Of a stretch of DNA of 33,530 bases, positions 12,477-23,185 are shown in pieces. Position numbers and translations under genes: made by a program. This DNA is from Balamuthia mandrillaris. Lineage: Eukaryota > Discosea > Longamoebia > Balamuthiidae. Location of the stretch: contig JAVKOQ010000482.1 of assembly GCA_031835245.1 (NCBI GenBank), forward strand, positions 1 to 33,530. The letters run 5' to 3'. The notes below the pieces were generated by a model, which saw only the letters and a list, made by a program, of their open reading frames with translations, made no database searches and was not told the origin of the DNA. Numbering within the stretch: position 1 is the first letter of the stretch; every line of letters starts with the position of its first letter.

Positions 12477-12954
12477 GCTTTTGGATGAATCGATATTGCC
12501 CTCTTAATGTCTTCCTCTAACGTGCTGAAATGACCCAGAAGAGGCTCTGCTTGGTTTTGTTTTTTTTTCAGGACTGCGCATTACATACAGCATTTCCTAA
12601 CTGACCCACAACTGAAAGTTGGATGCGTTGGAGGCTGCAGCACTCTTTTGTGCGAGCACTGTTGGTGTTTTCTTTGTTCTTTGTTCTTTTACTTGCCTGT
12701 TTTGTTTCCTTTTCTGTAAGATATAAACACTTCGGTAGAGGGCCAGAGTTCTGTGCACGACTTTCATTTTTTTCCTTTTCTTTGCTTTTGGTGGCTGGCG
12801 GTAACCACCGCAGAACAATCAAGGCCCTCCAAGGGCCGCTGTACTCCGGTCGTGCATGGAAATGGGAAGAACTGACGTTTGTTGCCGTCAGCACTTTCGT
12901 TCATTCCGCAATACCTTCCCACCTTGTGAGATGTTTTACTTTTTTTTATTTTGT
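12477..12954. other. Spacer between tRNA and JmjC gene, with three short stem-loops
   Basis: No ORF with family signal was found on either strand. At 12790-12809 (GGTGG/CCACC), 12823-12837 (GGCCCT-CCA-AGGGCC) and 12872-12891 (CTGACG/CGTCAG) there are three closely spaced inverted repeats in a locally GC-richer stretch. AGAACA, which fits an H-box pattern, lies between the first two. This could be a structured ncRNA or chance; it also holds the JmjC 3' UTR. Confidence 0.3.
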
Positions 12955-14067
12955 TCATTTTAAAGCAATGGGGTGAATGCGTTCAAAGGGACCAATCTCC
13001 CAACGAAGAGTGACCGAAATGCAGTCATCCATGCTTTCCACGTGGTGCCACCAGCAGGGAGGTATGTACAGCATCTCTCCTTCTGACAACATGCACTCAT
13101 ACCTTTGTTTCATCGTTGCAATAGATGTTGGCAAAGGTTTTGCAAGCAAAATTGAAATAAGAAAAAAATAACTGATAGTAGAAAGAATGACGAAAGAGAA
13201 AAAACCAAACAGCAAAGAAAGAACAATAGAAAAGAACAGAAGGAAAAGAAAAGGCACCGTTGTGCTTCAGGCACGGATGGAAACAACCGTCGTTCTTCCT
13301 CGTCTCGTCTATCATACCGACAAAGGTTAAGCTGGCCAACATGTGCTTTCTTCTTTGTCGTCGCTGCAGAAGTTGCTGTGTTGTTTGGTTGAAGGAAACC
13401 GGTATCATCCGGAGAGAACATGCAAACATGTTTTCTTCCTCTGACTTGCACCAGGAAGCCATGAAAGAGGTCATAGTGCAGCGGAGTGATGTTGCCGCTG
13501 TGACCCACCCAAAGCCCGGAAAGAGCTTCACTGAAGACAACTTTGTCTTTTTCTGTTTCTTGCTGTTCGGTTGGCCGCTGATGACCGGGTAACAAGTGAA
13601 AAGGCCACTCGATGTCTTGCCGTATCTGTTGAAAGAGAGGAGCACGTAGGTAGAGCCTTCTTCCTTTTGTCGTCGTGTTTCTCTCTTTGAAGGAGTTCAA
13701 CGGTTCATCATTGTTTGCTTCTCCGTTGAAGCATTCCTCATCCGCTTCTTCTTTCTTTTTTCCAAATACGTGTTGCAGCACTTCGGTAAACGTCATTTGC
13801 ACGATCTCCACCACTTGTTCGTCGTCCAGAAAAGTGAGGTTGTCCTTTGCTCTAAAGACTCTCAGTTTCTCCTCTTCTTTTCCTTGCACAACTGTTTTTT
13901 TTTTGAACAAAATTAATACAGGTGAAAAAGAAAGCTAGAAATACGAGAGAGAAAGAAAGAAAGAAAGAAAGAAAGACAGAAAGAAAGAAAGAAACGACAA
14001 GAAAGAAAGAAACGACAAGAAAGAAAGAAAGAAAGAAACGACAAGAAAGAAAGAAAGAAACGACAAG

Positions 14068-14154
<87 letters not shown>

Positions 14155-14182
14155 AACGACAAGAAAGAAAGAAAGAAACGAC

Positions 14183-14230
<48 letters not shown>

Positions 14231-14258
14231 AACGACAAGAAAGAAAGAAAGAAACGAC

Positions 14259-14310
<52 letters not shown>

Positions 14311-14316
14311 AACGAC

Positions 14317-14408
<92 letters not shown>

Positions 14409-14869
14409 AACGACAAGAAAGAAAGAAAAAGAAACGACAAGAAAGAAACGACAAGAAAGAAACGACAAGAAAGAATGAAGAAATACGAGGAGAGGAGAAA
14501 ACCTTCAGCAGGAGTAACGGGTCCGTCTTCCTTCAGCGGCGGGACGTCCTTTGGCGATGAAGCCAAGGTAGAAGCCGAGCCGACTTTTTGGGCAAGGTAT
14601 GCGGGAGTCCAAAGCCGCATGGCTGGCCAACGCTCCGCGAGCCCGAGAACGACCAAAGGGCGTTGGTTGTGAAAGTCGGACAAGAACTCTTCCCGAGAGA
14701 TGTTGTGACGAGTGGCGACGAGACGAGCAGAGGCGTCTTTCTTTTGAAATGTTGCGCGTGGAACTGCAGAGGTCATCGGCCGAGGCTCAGCCTCTTTGGA
14801 AGGCTTGCCATCGTCGTCCGAGGTGGACAAGAGCAAGTCCAACCATTCCTCTTCTTCCTGTTGTTTCAT
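12955..14869 (-). CDS. JmjC-domain Fe(II)/2-oxoglutarate oxygenase, FIH-like
   Basis: Predicted protein (or tRNA) hydroxylase. Exons (complement): 14503-14869, 13258-13891, 12955-13102; 382 aa with consistent phases. The N-terminal region has the cupin lead-in FHNQRPLVVLGLAERWPAM. The core reads GHSGNITPLHYDLFHGFL (Fe ligands His261 and Asp263, Thr258 near the 2OG site), then GRKHVCMFSP, and YIPPCWWHHVES with the third ligand at His353/354. The WWHHVES signature and the absence of PHD, Tudor or zinc-finger domains favour the small FIH/HSPBAP1/TYW5 type over a chromatin demethylase. The start is the first ATG at 14869; the frame stays open a little further upstream without an ATG. The first intron (611 nt) is almost entirely a TTTC microsatellite on the sense strand. 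Confidence 0.9.
13951..14475. repeat. (GAAA)n microsatellite with GACAA interruptions
   Basis: About 525 bp of GAAA tetranucleotides broken periodically by CGACAAGAAA. It fills intron 1 of the JmjC gene, where it reads (TTTC)n on the sense strand, and creates long spurious KERKKE-type open frames on both strands. Confidence 0.97.
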
Positions 14870-15795
14870 CCGCTGTTTCAGTTTAAACAAAAATGAATAA
14901 CATCCTTAAAACAAAGAGAAATGGCAACGATCACCGTCTATAGAGTTTCGTCCAAAACGCGTGCATGATTTAATGGCTGTGAAGCTGTTACCGAGTGCAC
15001 TCAATTAAGGTGTTGATCTACATACGATCTAAAACGACCGACCAATCCGGTTTCTTATTTTTGATTGCTAAATTTTGTCGACATCCTTACTGAGCAGTTT
15101 TCTTGCTACAGAGAACCAACACTCTCTGCCTGATTGCCCCCCTTGCTCTTGAGCTGGACGTTACCGGTTGGGGAAGGAAAGCTTCAAGGTGGTTGCTGAT
15201 CTTATGGTGGGGCAACGAGCCTTCGCTATCAACGCGCGACCAGGACCCTGTTCGTCGTTCTCCCGGCAAGACAAGGCGTTCCTGCCATGATAGCCCAATA
15301 GATGCACGTCATGCTTGGATGGAAAAACAGCTGAGAGCCCATGGAGGTCTTCGATTGGATGGTCTCCATAAGAAAAAATAAGCCTAATTACTTGCGTTCT
15401 TTTCTGTCACCTTTTTCTCTGTTTTCCTCCATTTTTTCACGTCTTTTCACTTTTAGCAATCATAAAAAATACAAGAGGTATTAAAAAACAAGAAGGGAGG
15501 GACAATACCTTCACGAGGGTACCACTATAGCACTTCCGTTTTGGTGGAGGGTGTCAAATGAATATTCGTTTTGGGATGTTTTGCTTTCCTCCGTTTCTTC
15601 ACGAGTTTGCAATAAACTCCACCCGCACCTGCCACATTTATCCGGTTGTTCTGCGTATATATAATAAGCGCTTTCGTTTGTTTTAATCTACAACACATTC
15701 AACAAACAACTTTACAACTGAACAACAAAAAACATACAACTATAACGAAACCACACAAGTACTATAGCGAACAAACATTAACGACACCAAAAGTA
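14870..15795. other. Intergenic interval with orphan GC-richer block at about 15090-15370
   Basis: Divergent spacer between the JmjC gene and the acidic secreted protein. Within it, 15103-15381 is open on the plus strand without an ATG until near its end, and neighbouring frames are partly open too. I do not recognise the product. It may be a gene relic or an unlinked exon. One TTTTGTCGACAT site lies at about 15073-15084. Confidence 0.35.
15656..15668 (+). promoter_or_regulatory. TATA box of acidic secreted-protein gene
   Basis: TATATATAATAAG lies 128 bp upstream of the ATG at 15796. It is followed by an A/C-rich, G-poor leader (CAACAAACAACTTTACAACT) typical of strongly expressed genes. TATA function is inferred from sequence and position. 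Confidence 0.65.
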
Positions 15796-16794
15796 ATGAA
15801 GGCACAAACCATGATCGCGAAGATGTTGCTGTTGAGCAGCCTTCTTGTGGCATCCGCTTTGGCCCAAGGGACCTTTGACACCATCGCTGACCCTGACCTC
15901 AACGATGGAAGCGATAGGATGTACGTCTCTTTCTCCACACGTCCTATCTTTTCGTCTTCAAGCACTTCTACTGCTTCTCCTTCTGGTTCTCTCCGTTACT
16001 GATGTCTCGAAAAAAAATAAAAAAAAATAGGGACTGCCCGATGCACTGCGAACGGATTACGTTGATCGTGGATGACTACCGCAATGCTATCTATACCATG
16101 GAGGGAGAGGGCTACGTGAGGCCCGTCGATGAGATCGACCTCACTGCCGTTGAGGATAACGTCCTAGTCCAAGAGGACTTCACTTACACCGATAACACTC
16201 CCGTTAGTACTCTCTCTCCCGCTCTCTCTCTCTCGCTCTCACAAGCTAAACGTCATATTTACTTACCTTGGAAAAACGCAGTGGTCCTCTGCTGGAATGT
16301 ACAAGTCGTTGGAGGAAGCTCTGGTGGCCCTGCGTGGTCGTAACGAGACAGGAGTCATGTTGGACAAATCTGAACGCATCGCCTTCGCCTGCAGTGAGGA
16401 CGGCCGACATGCCTTTGAGCAACGTAACGTAACCTACTCCGTCATGCAACAAGAAGAACAACAAGAAGGAGAGGGAGAAGGTGAAGAAAGTCAGCAGCCT
16501 GCAAAACGACAAGAAGAGCAAGGGGAAGGAGAAGAACAACAAGAAGAACCTATGACGGAGCAGACCACCACGGTTGTGTACGTGTATAACTTGGACGAGG
16601 AGGATCGCATTAAGTCCATCCATGAATACGAGGACTCTGCTTTGGATATGTGGTTAGAGGAGGTGAATCTGATGATGGGAGGAGAAGAGCAAGGAGGAGA
16701 GTCTGTACCTCCTCAGGAAGAAGAAGACCAGCCGCCCGCTGAGGAGGAGGAGGAGATCCCTTTGGAAGAGCAGGAGGGCATGCCAGCTTTCTAA
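15796..16794 (+). CDS. Acidic secreted protein with Glu/Gln-rich region, unknown family
   Basis: Exons 15796-15920, 16031-16202, 16282-16794; 269 aa, phases consistent. The N terminus is a signal peptide (MLLLSSLLVASALAQ). The mature protein starts acidic and has two close cysteines (DCPMHC) just after the first splice junction, then a mixed globular region (ERITLIVDDYRNAIYTMEG; ALVALRGRNETGVML; AFACSEDGRHAF) with NET and NVT sequons. A low-complexity Glu/Gln segment follows, then VVYVYNLDEEDRIKSIHEY and a second Glu/Pro-rich tail ending GMPAF. I do not recognise a family. Likely secreted or in the ER lumen, perhaps cation-binding given the charge (inference). The strong TATA box and leader suggest high or regulated expression. 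An AATAAT/AATAAA cluster at about 16850-16865 may be the poly(A) signal. Confidence 0.82.
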
Positions 16795-16946
16795 AAAAAA
16801 AGGCTCAGCCCACCCCACGTGTTTTCTTGATAAACAAGTAACCTCTAAGCATAAATAATAAAAGAAAAAGAATAGCAAAGGCAAAAACTTCCAAAGGTCT
16901 GTTTGTTCCGCTGGGTCATGAAAAAAAAAACGGCTTGCCTGGTCAC

Positions 16947-17279
16947 TCATTCTTCGCGTCTCATGTCCACCACCGTCGTAGAGGCCTCGGTGGCAAAAGC
17001 GGGTGGAGCCCAAGCAGTGATGAACAATGAAGGACCCACTCTCTGGATATTATAACAGCGCATCAGCATTCCCTTTGTTTTGTATTTCTTCACCCCTTTC
17101 TCACTCACCTCAGTGACTAACGCCCAACGAGCGGAAGGCCCTTCGGCGGCAAGCCTGGCTGCCCGCTGCACGCCCTCCTCGCCGTCCTCTGCTGAGGCAA
17201 GCAGCTCGGCCACAAGGCCCAAGCTCCGAGCGGAGGCTGCGGCCAGCGGTCTTCCCGAGCCCGTTTGGAAGCCAGACAT
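16947..17279 (-). CDS. Small protein with BRC-repeat-like N terminus
   Basis: ATG at 17279; stop at 16947. A strong donor (GAG|GTGAGTGAG, 17108) and acceptor (TATCCAG, 17043) define a 66-nt intron of 3n length and no stop, so the protein is 88 aa if spliced or 110 aa if retained. The first residues, GFQTGSGRPL followed by SARSLGLVAELL, resemble the BRCA2 BRC motif (FxTAsGk...S..sL.ka..lf) that binds RAD51, but the key Ala of FxxA is Gly and there is one extra residue before SL. The rest (RAARLAAEGPSARWALVTE; GPSLFITAWAPPAF) is not recognised. It is divergent from the M20D gene, with 343 bp between starts. The start and coding nature are likely; the BRC relation is tentative. No signal peptide. 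Confidence 0.6.
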   Translation of the reverse strand: MSGFQTGSGRPLAAASARSLGLVAELLASAEDGEEGVQRAARLAAEGPSARWALVTEVSEKGVKKYKTKGMLMRCYNIQRVGPSLFITAWAPPAFATEASTTVVDMRREE

Positions 17280-17622
17280 AACGAGGTTTTGTTAAGCAAG
17301 TCCTCTTTTTTTTTTCTCCCTCCCAAAGCTCTTCAAGTAGTGTTTTCGTTCCTGCTTCCTGCTTCTTGCTACCTTCTCCAAGAGACTCTGCTACTTTTTT
17401 TTTTGGGACAGGAGCATGGTTCAGGGCTGCAGCAAAGGTGCAGCAAGGCAGCTGTTTTCCAGCAGCATTGCTGCTCTGCCAGTGCAAAGCTTAACAAACG
17501 CAGCAGCCCTTGTGAACCAAAGCTGCTCGCCAGAACCAACGGATATCCTAAATAATTGATAAAGTGAAAAATATTCGAAAATTTGTTGAAATTTTTGTTT
17601 GGCGCAAAAGCAAAAAAAAAAG

Positions 17623-18905
17623 ATGAGTTTGGAGCGAGTGGTGGAGAGCTTGAAGGACACCCTTGTGGAGGTTCGAAGGGACATCCATCAGCACCCTGAG
17701 ACCGCCTTCAAGGAAGTGCGAACCAGTGGCGTGGTCCTGTCCTACCTGCAAAGCGTTGGTTTGCCTGACGAACCTGGCACTTGGAAGGTAAAGAGGACGA
17801 ACAAATCCTTCCTTTCTTCTTTGCTTCTCTTTTTCATCAGCAAACTTCCTCATCTTCTTTCTCACGTTCGAACTTTAAAAAAAAATAATAAAGAAATGTG
17901 CAGGAACTGGTTTGGTGGTGGACATCAAAGGCACAGCCCCACCAAAGGGTGACGAACAACAAGTCAAAATGATTGCCCTTCGCTCAGACCTGGATGCTCT
18001 GCCCATGACCGAGGAGAACTTTGACCTCCCTTACCGTTCTGTCAAGTGAGTAGCTAGCTCTCCTTTTCGAGCAAGCTCTTCGGGTGACTAACTATGGCAA
18101 CTCTTTTGTTGCTGCCTCTTCTTCTTGTTGTTGTTGTTGTTCTTCTTCTTCTTCTTGTTCTTGTTCTTGTTCTTCTTCTTCTTGTTCTCGTTCTCGTTCT
18201 CGTTCTTGTTCTTGTTCTTGTTCTTCTTCTTCTTCTCCTTTGTGTTCTTCTTTCTTGTCTTCACTCAACAACTTGTACTAACGCTGAAGCGAGGGAGCAG
18301 CTCACATGTACGTTTTTCATGCCCAACCTCATTTTTTCTGAACACACAGCGGGCTAATATGCTTGCTCTTGTGCTTATAACGAATGAAGGTGCGGTCACG
18401 ATGGTCACATCTCGATGCTGCTCGGCGCTGCCACTCTCTTGCTCCAATCTCGAGACAAGATTCCCAGTGACGTTACCATTCGTCTGCTCTTCCAACCCGC
18501 CGAGGAGGGACCCGGTGGTGCTCCCGTAATGATCGAGGAAGGCTGTCTGGAGGGAGTGGAGGAGGTCTATGGCATTCACAATTGGCCCACTATGGCCTTG
18601 GGAGAGATGAGAACCAAAGAAGGTCCTCTTATGGCGCACGTTTCGGATCTATACATCACCATTAGAGGAAAAGGTGGTCATGGCTCTCAACCTCAAGTAA
18701 GTAATTCTCTTTGCTTTGTATTTTCTCCTTTCTCCTGATCACTTGCTCATTCTTGTTGGTGCATTGTTTCTGTATTACAGACCACAAAGGACCCTATTGT
18801 GGCAGCTGCACACGTAGTAACAGCTCTGCAAACCATCGTCTCGAGGAATGTCCATTATGAGGATCGCGTTGTTATCTCCATTACTACCATTCATGGCGGA
18901 GAGGT

Positions 18906-18943
<38 letters not shown>

Positions 18944-19471
18944 CTACTAACTAAACTTGCAACACAAGACACACAATGTAATACCTGATACAGTGGAGAT
19001 GTCAGGAACCATTCGTGACCTCTCCGATAAGACCTTTGCTCTCCTTGAGAAACGCATCAACAGCATTGGCACGTTCTCGTTCTCTTCTCTCCTGCTCTTC
19101 TCCTTTATCTTCTTCATTTTCTTTTGACTAATATCACGCATTATTACCAATAGTGAAGAACACATGTGAAGCCTTAGATTGCGAAGCTCAAGTGAAGATC
19201 CACTCCCGCTATCCTGTTCTTATCAACACTCCCAACGAGAGCGAGCACGTTATCCGTGTCGGCAAAAAACTTTTAGGGGAGGAGAACGTCTCCTCCAAAG
19301 AGCTTCCGATGTTGGGCGCCGAGGACTTTGCCTTCTTCCTTCAAAAGGTGCCTGGCTGCTTCTTCTTCCTTGGCGGAGGGGAGCAAGGCAGAAGCAACAA
19401 CATTTGTCACAGCTCTTCTTTTGAGTTCAATGACAACCTTCTTCCTATTGGTACGTTAACTTTCATTTTGT

Positions 19472-19514
<43 letters not shown>

Positions 19515-19606
19515 TCTCACTCTCTCTAACTTGTACACCTCATCCAGGCGTTAAGTTCTGGATTCGTTTGGTGGAAGATCGTCTCAACCTTTCGTTGTTT
19601 GAATAA
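17623..19606 (+). CDS. M20D amidohydrolase (IAA-amino acid hydrolase / carboxypeptidase family)
   Basis: Zinc or manganese hydrolase cleaving N-acyl amino acids. Exons 17623-17787, 17894-18045, 18390-18696, 18781-18903, 18969-19068, 19154-19450, 19548-19606; 400 aa, the usual length. Signatures: VRRDIHQHPETAF at the N terminus, AGTGLVVDIKG, ALRSDLDALPM, CGHDGH (Cys107, His109), FQPAEEG (Glu144/145), HNWP (His169), dimerisation motif GKGGHGSQPQ, HGGETHNVIPD, MLGAEDFAFFL and CHSSSFEFND (His368). No signal peptide, so probably cytosolic. Two junctions need care. The exon at 18390 joins directly to CGHDGH, so the family's usual MHA is missing from the model. The intron after 19068 seems to need a GC donor (GCACGT). 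Several introns hold CT- or TTC-type repeats. Confidence 0.92.
18122..18237 (+). repeat. TTC/TTG/CTC pyrimidine-rich repeat
   Basis: Irregular TTC, TTG and CTCGTT units in the 344-nt intron 18046-18389 of the M20D gene, on the sense strand. Confidence 0.9.
18909..18940 (+). repeat. (CT)n microsatellite
   Basis: About 16 CT units within the 65-nt M20D intron 18904-18968, making up half of that intron. Confidence 0.9.
19474..19512 (+). repeat. (CT)n microsatellite
   Basis: CT array in the last intron (19451-19547) of the M20D gene, upstream of the CATCCAG acceptor. Confidence 0.9.
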
Positions 19607-19651
19607 GTTGAGCTATAAAAGATCACCTATTTACAAAACATTTTTCCATTG

Positions 19652-21689
19652 TTATTCGTCGCGACGATGAACCAGAACGGGGATGCCATTCTTTGGATAG
19701 ACGGTGATGCCAGCAACCACTTCGAGAGGCAGTTTAATGCCAGGAGACAATGTAAACTTGTAACTACGCAGGATCAACGCTAAAATGACTTTAGCTTCCA
19801 TCAGAGCGAATCTTTCTCCAATGCTTTGATTGTTTGTTAGAGCAAGAACGAAGCGAAGACGATGGAAGAAAGGAGTCAGAAAGAAGAAAGAAGGAGATAG
19901 CGTACCAGCCACGAGGACCTAGGCCAAAAGGTAACCAAGTCAGGGCTGCTTTCTTTTCTTTCGTGGCACCACTTGCCAGTTGCTGCTGTTGTGGTTCTTC
20001 AGCTTCTTCGTTCCATCGCTCGAACGGCAGGAACTTTTCCGGCTGTGGCCAGTATTTCTCGTTGTGGTGAATATGATAAACAGGCGCTGCTACTATCGTC
20101 TTTTGACAATGAAGTCAGGTGTCATGCAAAGAAGAAAGAAAGCAACAGAAAGAAAGAAAGAAAGAAACTAACTCCTTTAGGAATGAAATAGCCAGCGAGG
20201 TTGCAATCCTCCTGAGCTACTCGTGGTAGAACAACTGCCGGCGGATATAGCCTCAAAGATTCCTTTATTGTTTTGGTGTTTAGTGTGAAGGATGAAGAAT
20301 AGAAAGCAGAAAGGAGGTGAAAGAATGGAGAAGAATGCAAGCGAAAAATGAAAGCAGAAGAAACAAAGATCAAGCATGAGATAGAAACAACCAGGAACAA
20401 AAAGAAGCGAAGAAAAAAAATAGTACCTTCACGACCATGGACATACGTTTCAGGTTTTTGACGCCCTGAAAATCGAGGTTTTCGAGGTCGATCTCTTTCA
20501 GCTCCTCAAAGAGCAATGCATCCACCTCAGGATGTTGGGCCAACAAGAAGATGGTATAAGCAATTGCGTTGGAGGTTGTTTCGTGACCAGCCAATAAAAA
20601 GGTTATTGACTGCATTACGATCTAAATACATTCCAATAAGTATTAGTGGAAAAGAGAACAACACATACCAGAGGAAAAAAGAAAGAGAATAAATACTTCG
20701 ATATCAAGCAGAGTTTCTCCGGTAGTCTTGTCTTCCGCATCCAACATCAAGTCCAAAAAGTCTTTGATCGGTTTGCCGCCAACAACATTCTTGTTCGCTT
20801 CTTTGCGTTGAGCTTTTCTCTCTTCCAACACTTTTACCAGCTCTTTCTCCAAGAAGTTGAACGCTTTGCGACTCTCTCTGAACGATTCGTGCGGAAAGAA
20901 TTCTCGTTGAAGCTGAGCGAAGCGACCACGAAATATGATGGATAAAAGTGGAGCTGGTTTAGTGGTTCCTTGAAATACAGTTTTGGCAGCGATCGAGATG
21001 GGATGCTCCGAGTCTTTCAACGCATCTAACTCAGTTCCGAAAGCAACTCGTCCTATTTGAAAAAGAAAGAAAATGGTTCTTAACAAAAAGAAAATCAATG
21101 GAAAATGAGAACAAAGAGAAAGGAACCTATAATATCCATGGTGAGCCTGGACATGTAGTTGTGAATGTCCATCTCTTGTTTGTTGTTAAAGTGAGCGGCG
21201 AGATGGTCCATCATTACAGCTGTTGCAGCTCTGACATGAGGTAGCATTTCTTTCAGATGCATCACGTTAAAGGTAGGTGCTATTATTCTTCTTATCTTTC
21301 TCCTGGTTATGAATAAGCAGGGGGAACAGAGAATGAGAAAACGAGAGATTGTGGAATAAGCGAACAAAGATGACGGCAAAGATGTAGAACAAAGAATAGA
21401 TACCAGTATTCTCCTTTAGCTCTTAACAAGCCAAGGTTGGACATATCCTTCTTCAAGGGCTGAGAGGGAGGGGGACGGTCCACAAAGTTCTTGAAGCCCG
21501 AGACGGAGTACTCGTGAACCACTGCTGGATCAGCCACTAGCACCCATGGCTCCTGTCCCACAAAGAAACGAACCACTTTGGTGTTTGTACATTTGTGTGT
21601 TTGAAGGTGTTGCAATCGGCCAGCATAAGGAATGGAGAATGGGGAACAGCATAGAAGGGAGGGAAGAGGAAGAGGAGGAGGAGCGAGAA

Positions 21690-21722
<33 letters not shown>

Positions 21723-22706
21723 GAGAAGAGAAGAGAAGAGAAGAGAAGAGAAGAGAAGAGAAGAGAAGAGAAGAGAAGAGAAGAGAAGAGAAGAGAAGAG
21801 AAGAGAAGAGAAGAGAAGAGAAGAGAAGAGAAGAGAACGACGAAGAGAAGAGAACGACGAAGAGAACGACGAAGAGAAGAGAACGACGAAGAGAAGAGAA
21901 CGACGAAGAGAAGAGAACGACGAAGAGAAGAGAACGACGAAGAGAAGAGAACGACGAAGAGAAGAGAACGACGAAGAGAAGAGAACGACGAAGAGAAGAG
22001 AACGACGAAGAGAAGAGAACGACGAAGAGAAGAGAACGACGAAGAGAAGAGAACGACGAAGAGAAGAGAAGAGAACGACGAAGAGAAGAGAACGACGAAG
22101 AGAAGAGAACGACGAAGAGAAGAGAACGACGAAGAGAACGACGAAGAGAACGACGAAGAGAACGACGAAGAAAAGAGAAGAGAAGAGAAGAGAAGAGAAG
22201 AGAAGAGAAGAGAAGAGAACGACGAAGAGAAGAGAAGAGAAGAGAACGACGAAGAGAAGAGAACGACGAAGAGAACGACGAAGAAAAGACGAGAAGGACC
22301 CGTACCAGGGCCATAGCGTTTGATGTAGTCATCATGGACGTAGTGGTAGGGCTTAGCGGCAAGCTCCGCCAAGTTGCCAAGCAAAGGCACCGCGGGTGGG
22401 CCTGGGATGTGCCTGTAGGCCAAATACGTTGCCAACCAAAGCTTCAAGAGAAGAAAAAGAAGGACAGAGAGGGAGTGAGTGAGAGAGAGGGAGTGAGAGA
22501 GTGAGAGTGAGAGAGAGAGAGAGAGAGGGAGGGAGAGAGTGAGAGTGAGAGAAGCAGGTGGGAAAGGAGTGAGAGAGAAAGAAAGAGAGAGAGCAGTGAG
22601 AAAGAGTGAATGAAGACAAAAAAAACGAAACGCAAAGTGAAAGACAAACTTTGTAGAAGGCGACCACCAACAGTGCTACGACTAACGAAAGTACGAGCGC
22701 AACCAT
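19652..22706 (-). CDS. Cytochrome P450 monooxygenase
   Basis: Haem-thiolate monooxygenase, ER-anchored. Nine exons (complement): 22650-22706, 22306-22441, 21404-21575, 21127-21302, 20697-21052, 20427-20621, 20173-20262, 19906-20099, 19652-19823; 515 aa with every phase closing. Residues 1-19 (MVALVLSLVVALLVVAFYK) are the membrane anchor, encoded by exon 1 alone. Then HIPGPPAVPLLGNL (Pro-rich hinge), the C-helix WRKIRR (split between Trp and Arg), DIIGRVAFG, I-helix AGHETT (310-315), ExxR as ESLR (365-368), PERF-like FLPFERW, and haem motif FGLGPRGCIGERFA with the Cys ligand at 459, its codon split by the last intron. The general pattern suits CYP3/4/46-type clans; the substrate cannot be told. 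Intron 2 is 730 nt of satellite sequence. It is tail-to-tail with the M20D gene, 45 bp apart. Confidence 0.95.
21722..22290. repeat. GAGAA pentamer array grading into 17-bp minisatellite
   Basis: Roughly 23 copies of GAGAA (21722-21836), then a 17-bp unit (GAGAACGACGAAGAGAA) repeated with length variants to about 22290. It fills intron 2 of the P450 gene, where it is TC-rich on the sense strand. There are no spacers and no CRISPR character. Both strands carry spurious REEKRR or SLLFSS frames. Confidence 0.95.
22466..22602. repeat. GA/GAGT-rich simple repeat
   Basis: GAGAGA, GAGTGA and GGGAG units in the first P450 intron (22442-22649); CT-rich on the sense strand. Confidence 0.85.
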
Positions 22707-23185
22707 CTCCTAAAATTTGTGGTTGTCCCTTGTTTTGTCACACAAGATGAACGGAGGGATGACTTGGGGGGGGAGAGAGAGAGACAATGAAAAAAAAAAA
22801 TTATATATTAAATACTTTTTTGACCATGAAAAAAAAAAATGGATCAAAAATGAAGCAAGCCCCGCCAGTGGTTGGTTCGCAAAAACGAAAGTGGATGGAA
22901 AAGTTCTACGAATTAAGAAGAGTTGGGGAGAGAGAGAGAGAGGGGGAGGATTCTCGCTTTTCCCCTCAGCTAGGGCGAGTGACCACTCCTCGCTTCTTTT
23001 TCCTTTTCATCGATGCGGTTAATTTTTGTCGAACGGACACTTTGGAGATCGTGTCGACCCGGTATTTTCCATGACGACACGAATGTCCCTGCCATCTATT
23101 TTTTTCCGCCTTCATTTTTTTATTTATCTATTTTCCTTTGGGATGGAATGGGACCCTGTGTTCTTCAGAGTGTCAGGGGAGGTGA
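22707..23185. other. Intergenic interval, P450 promoter side
   Basis: Upstream region of the P450 gene and 3' flank of the secreted-protein gene. It contains poly-A runs, a short GA run near 22930, a GTCGAC at 23053-23058 and TGACGACAC at about 23071-23079. No gene was recognised. Confidence 0.45.

Noticed and set aside
13852-14560. Long Lys/Arg/Glu-rich or Phe/Ser-rich open frames on both strands
   Set aside because: Artefacts of the GAAA repeat inside a JmjC intron.
21837-22290. Regular repeat spacing suggesting a CRISPR array
   Set aside because: The 17-bp units are contiguous with no unique spacers, in a eukaryotic intron.
21307-22504. Large REEKRR and SLLFSS open frames
   Set aside because: They arise from the GAGAA/17-bp satellite in the P450 intron; exon sequence is limited to the conserved P450 blocks.
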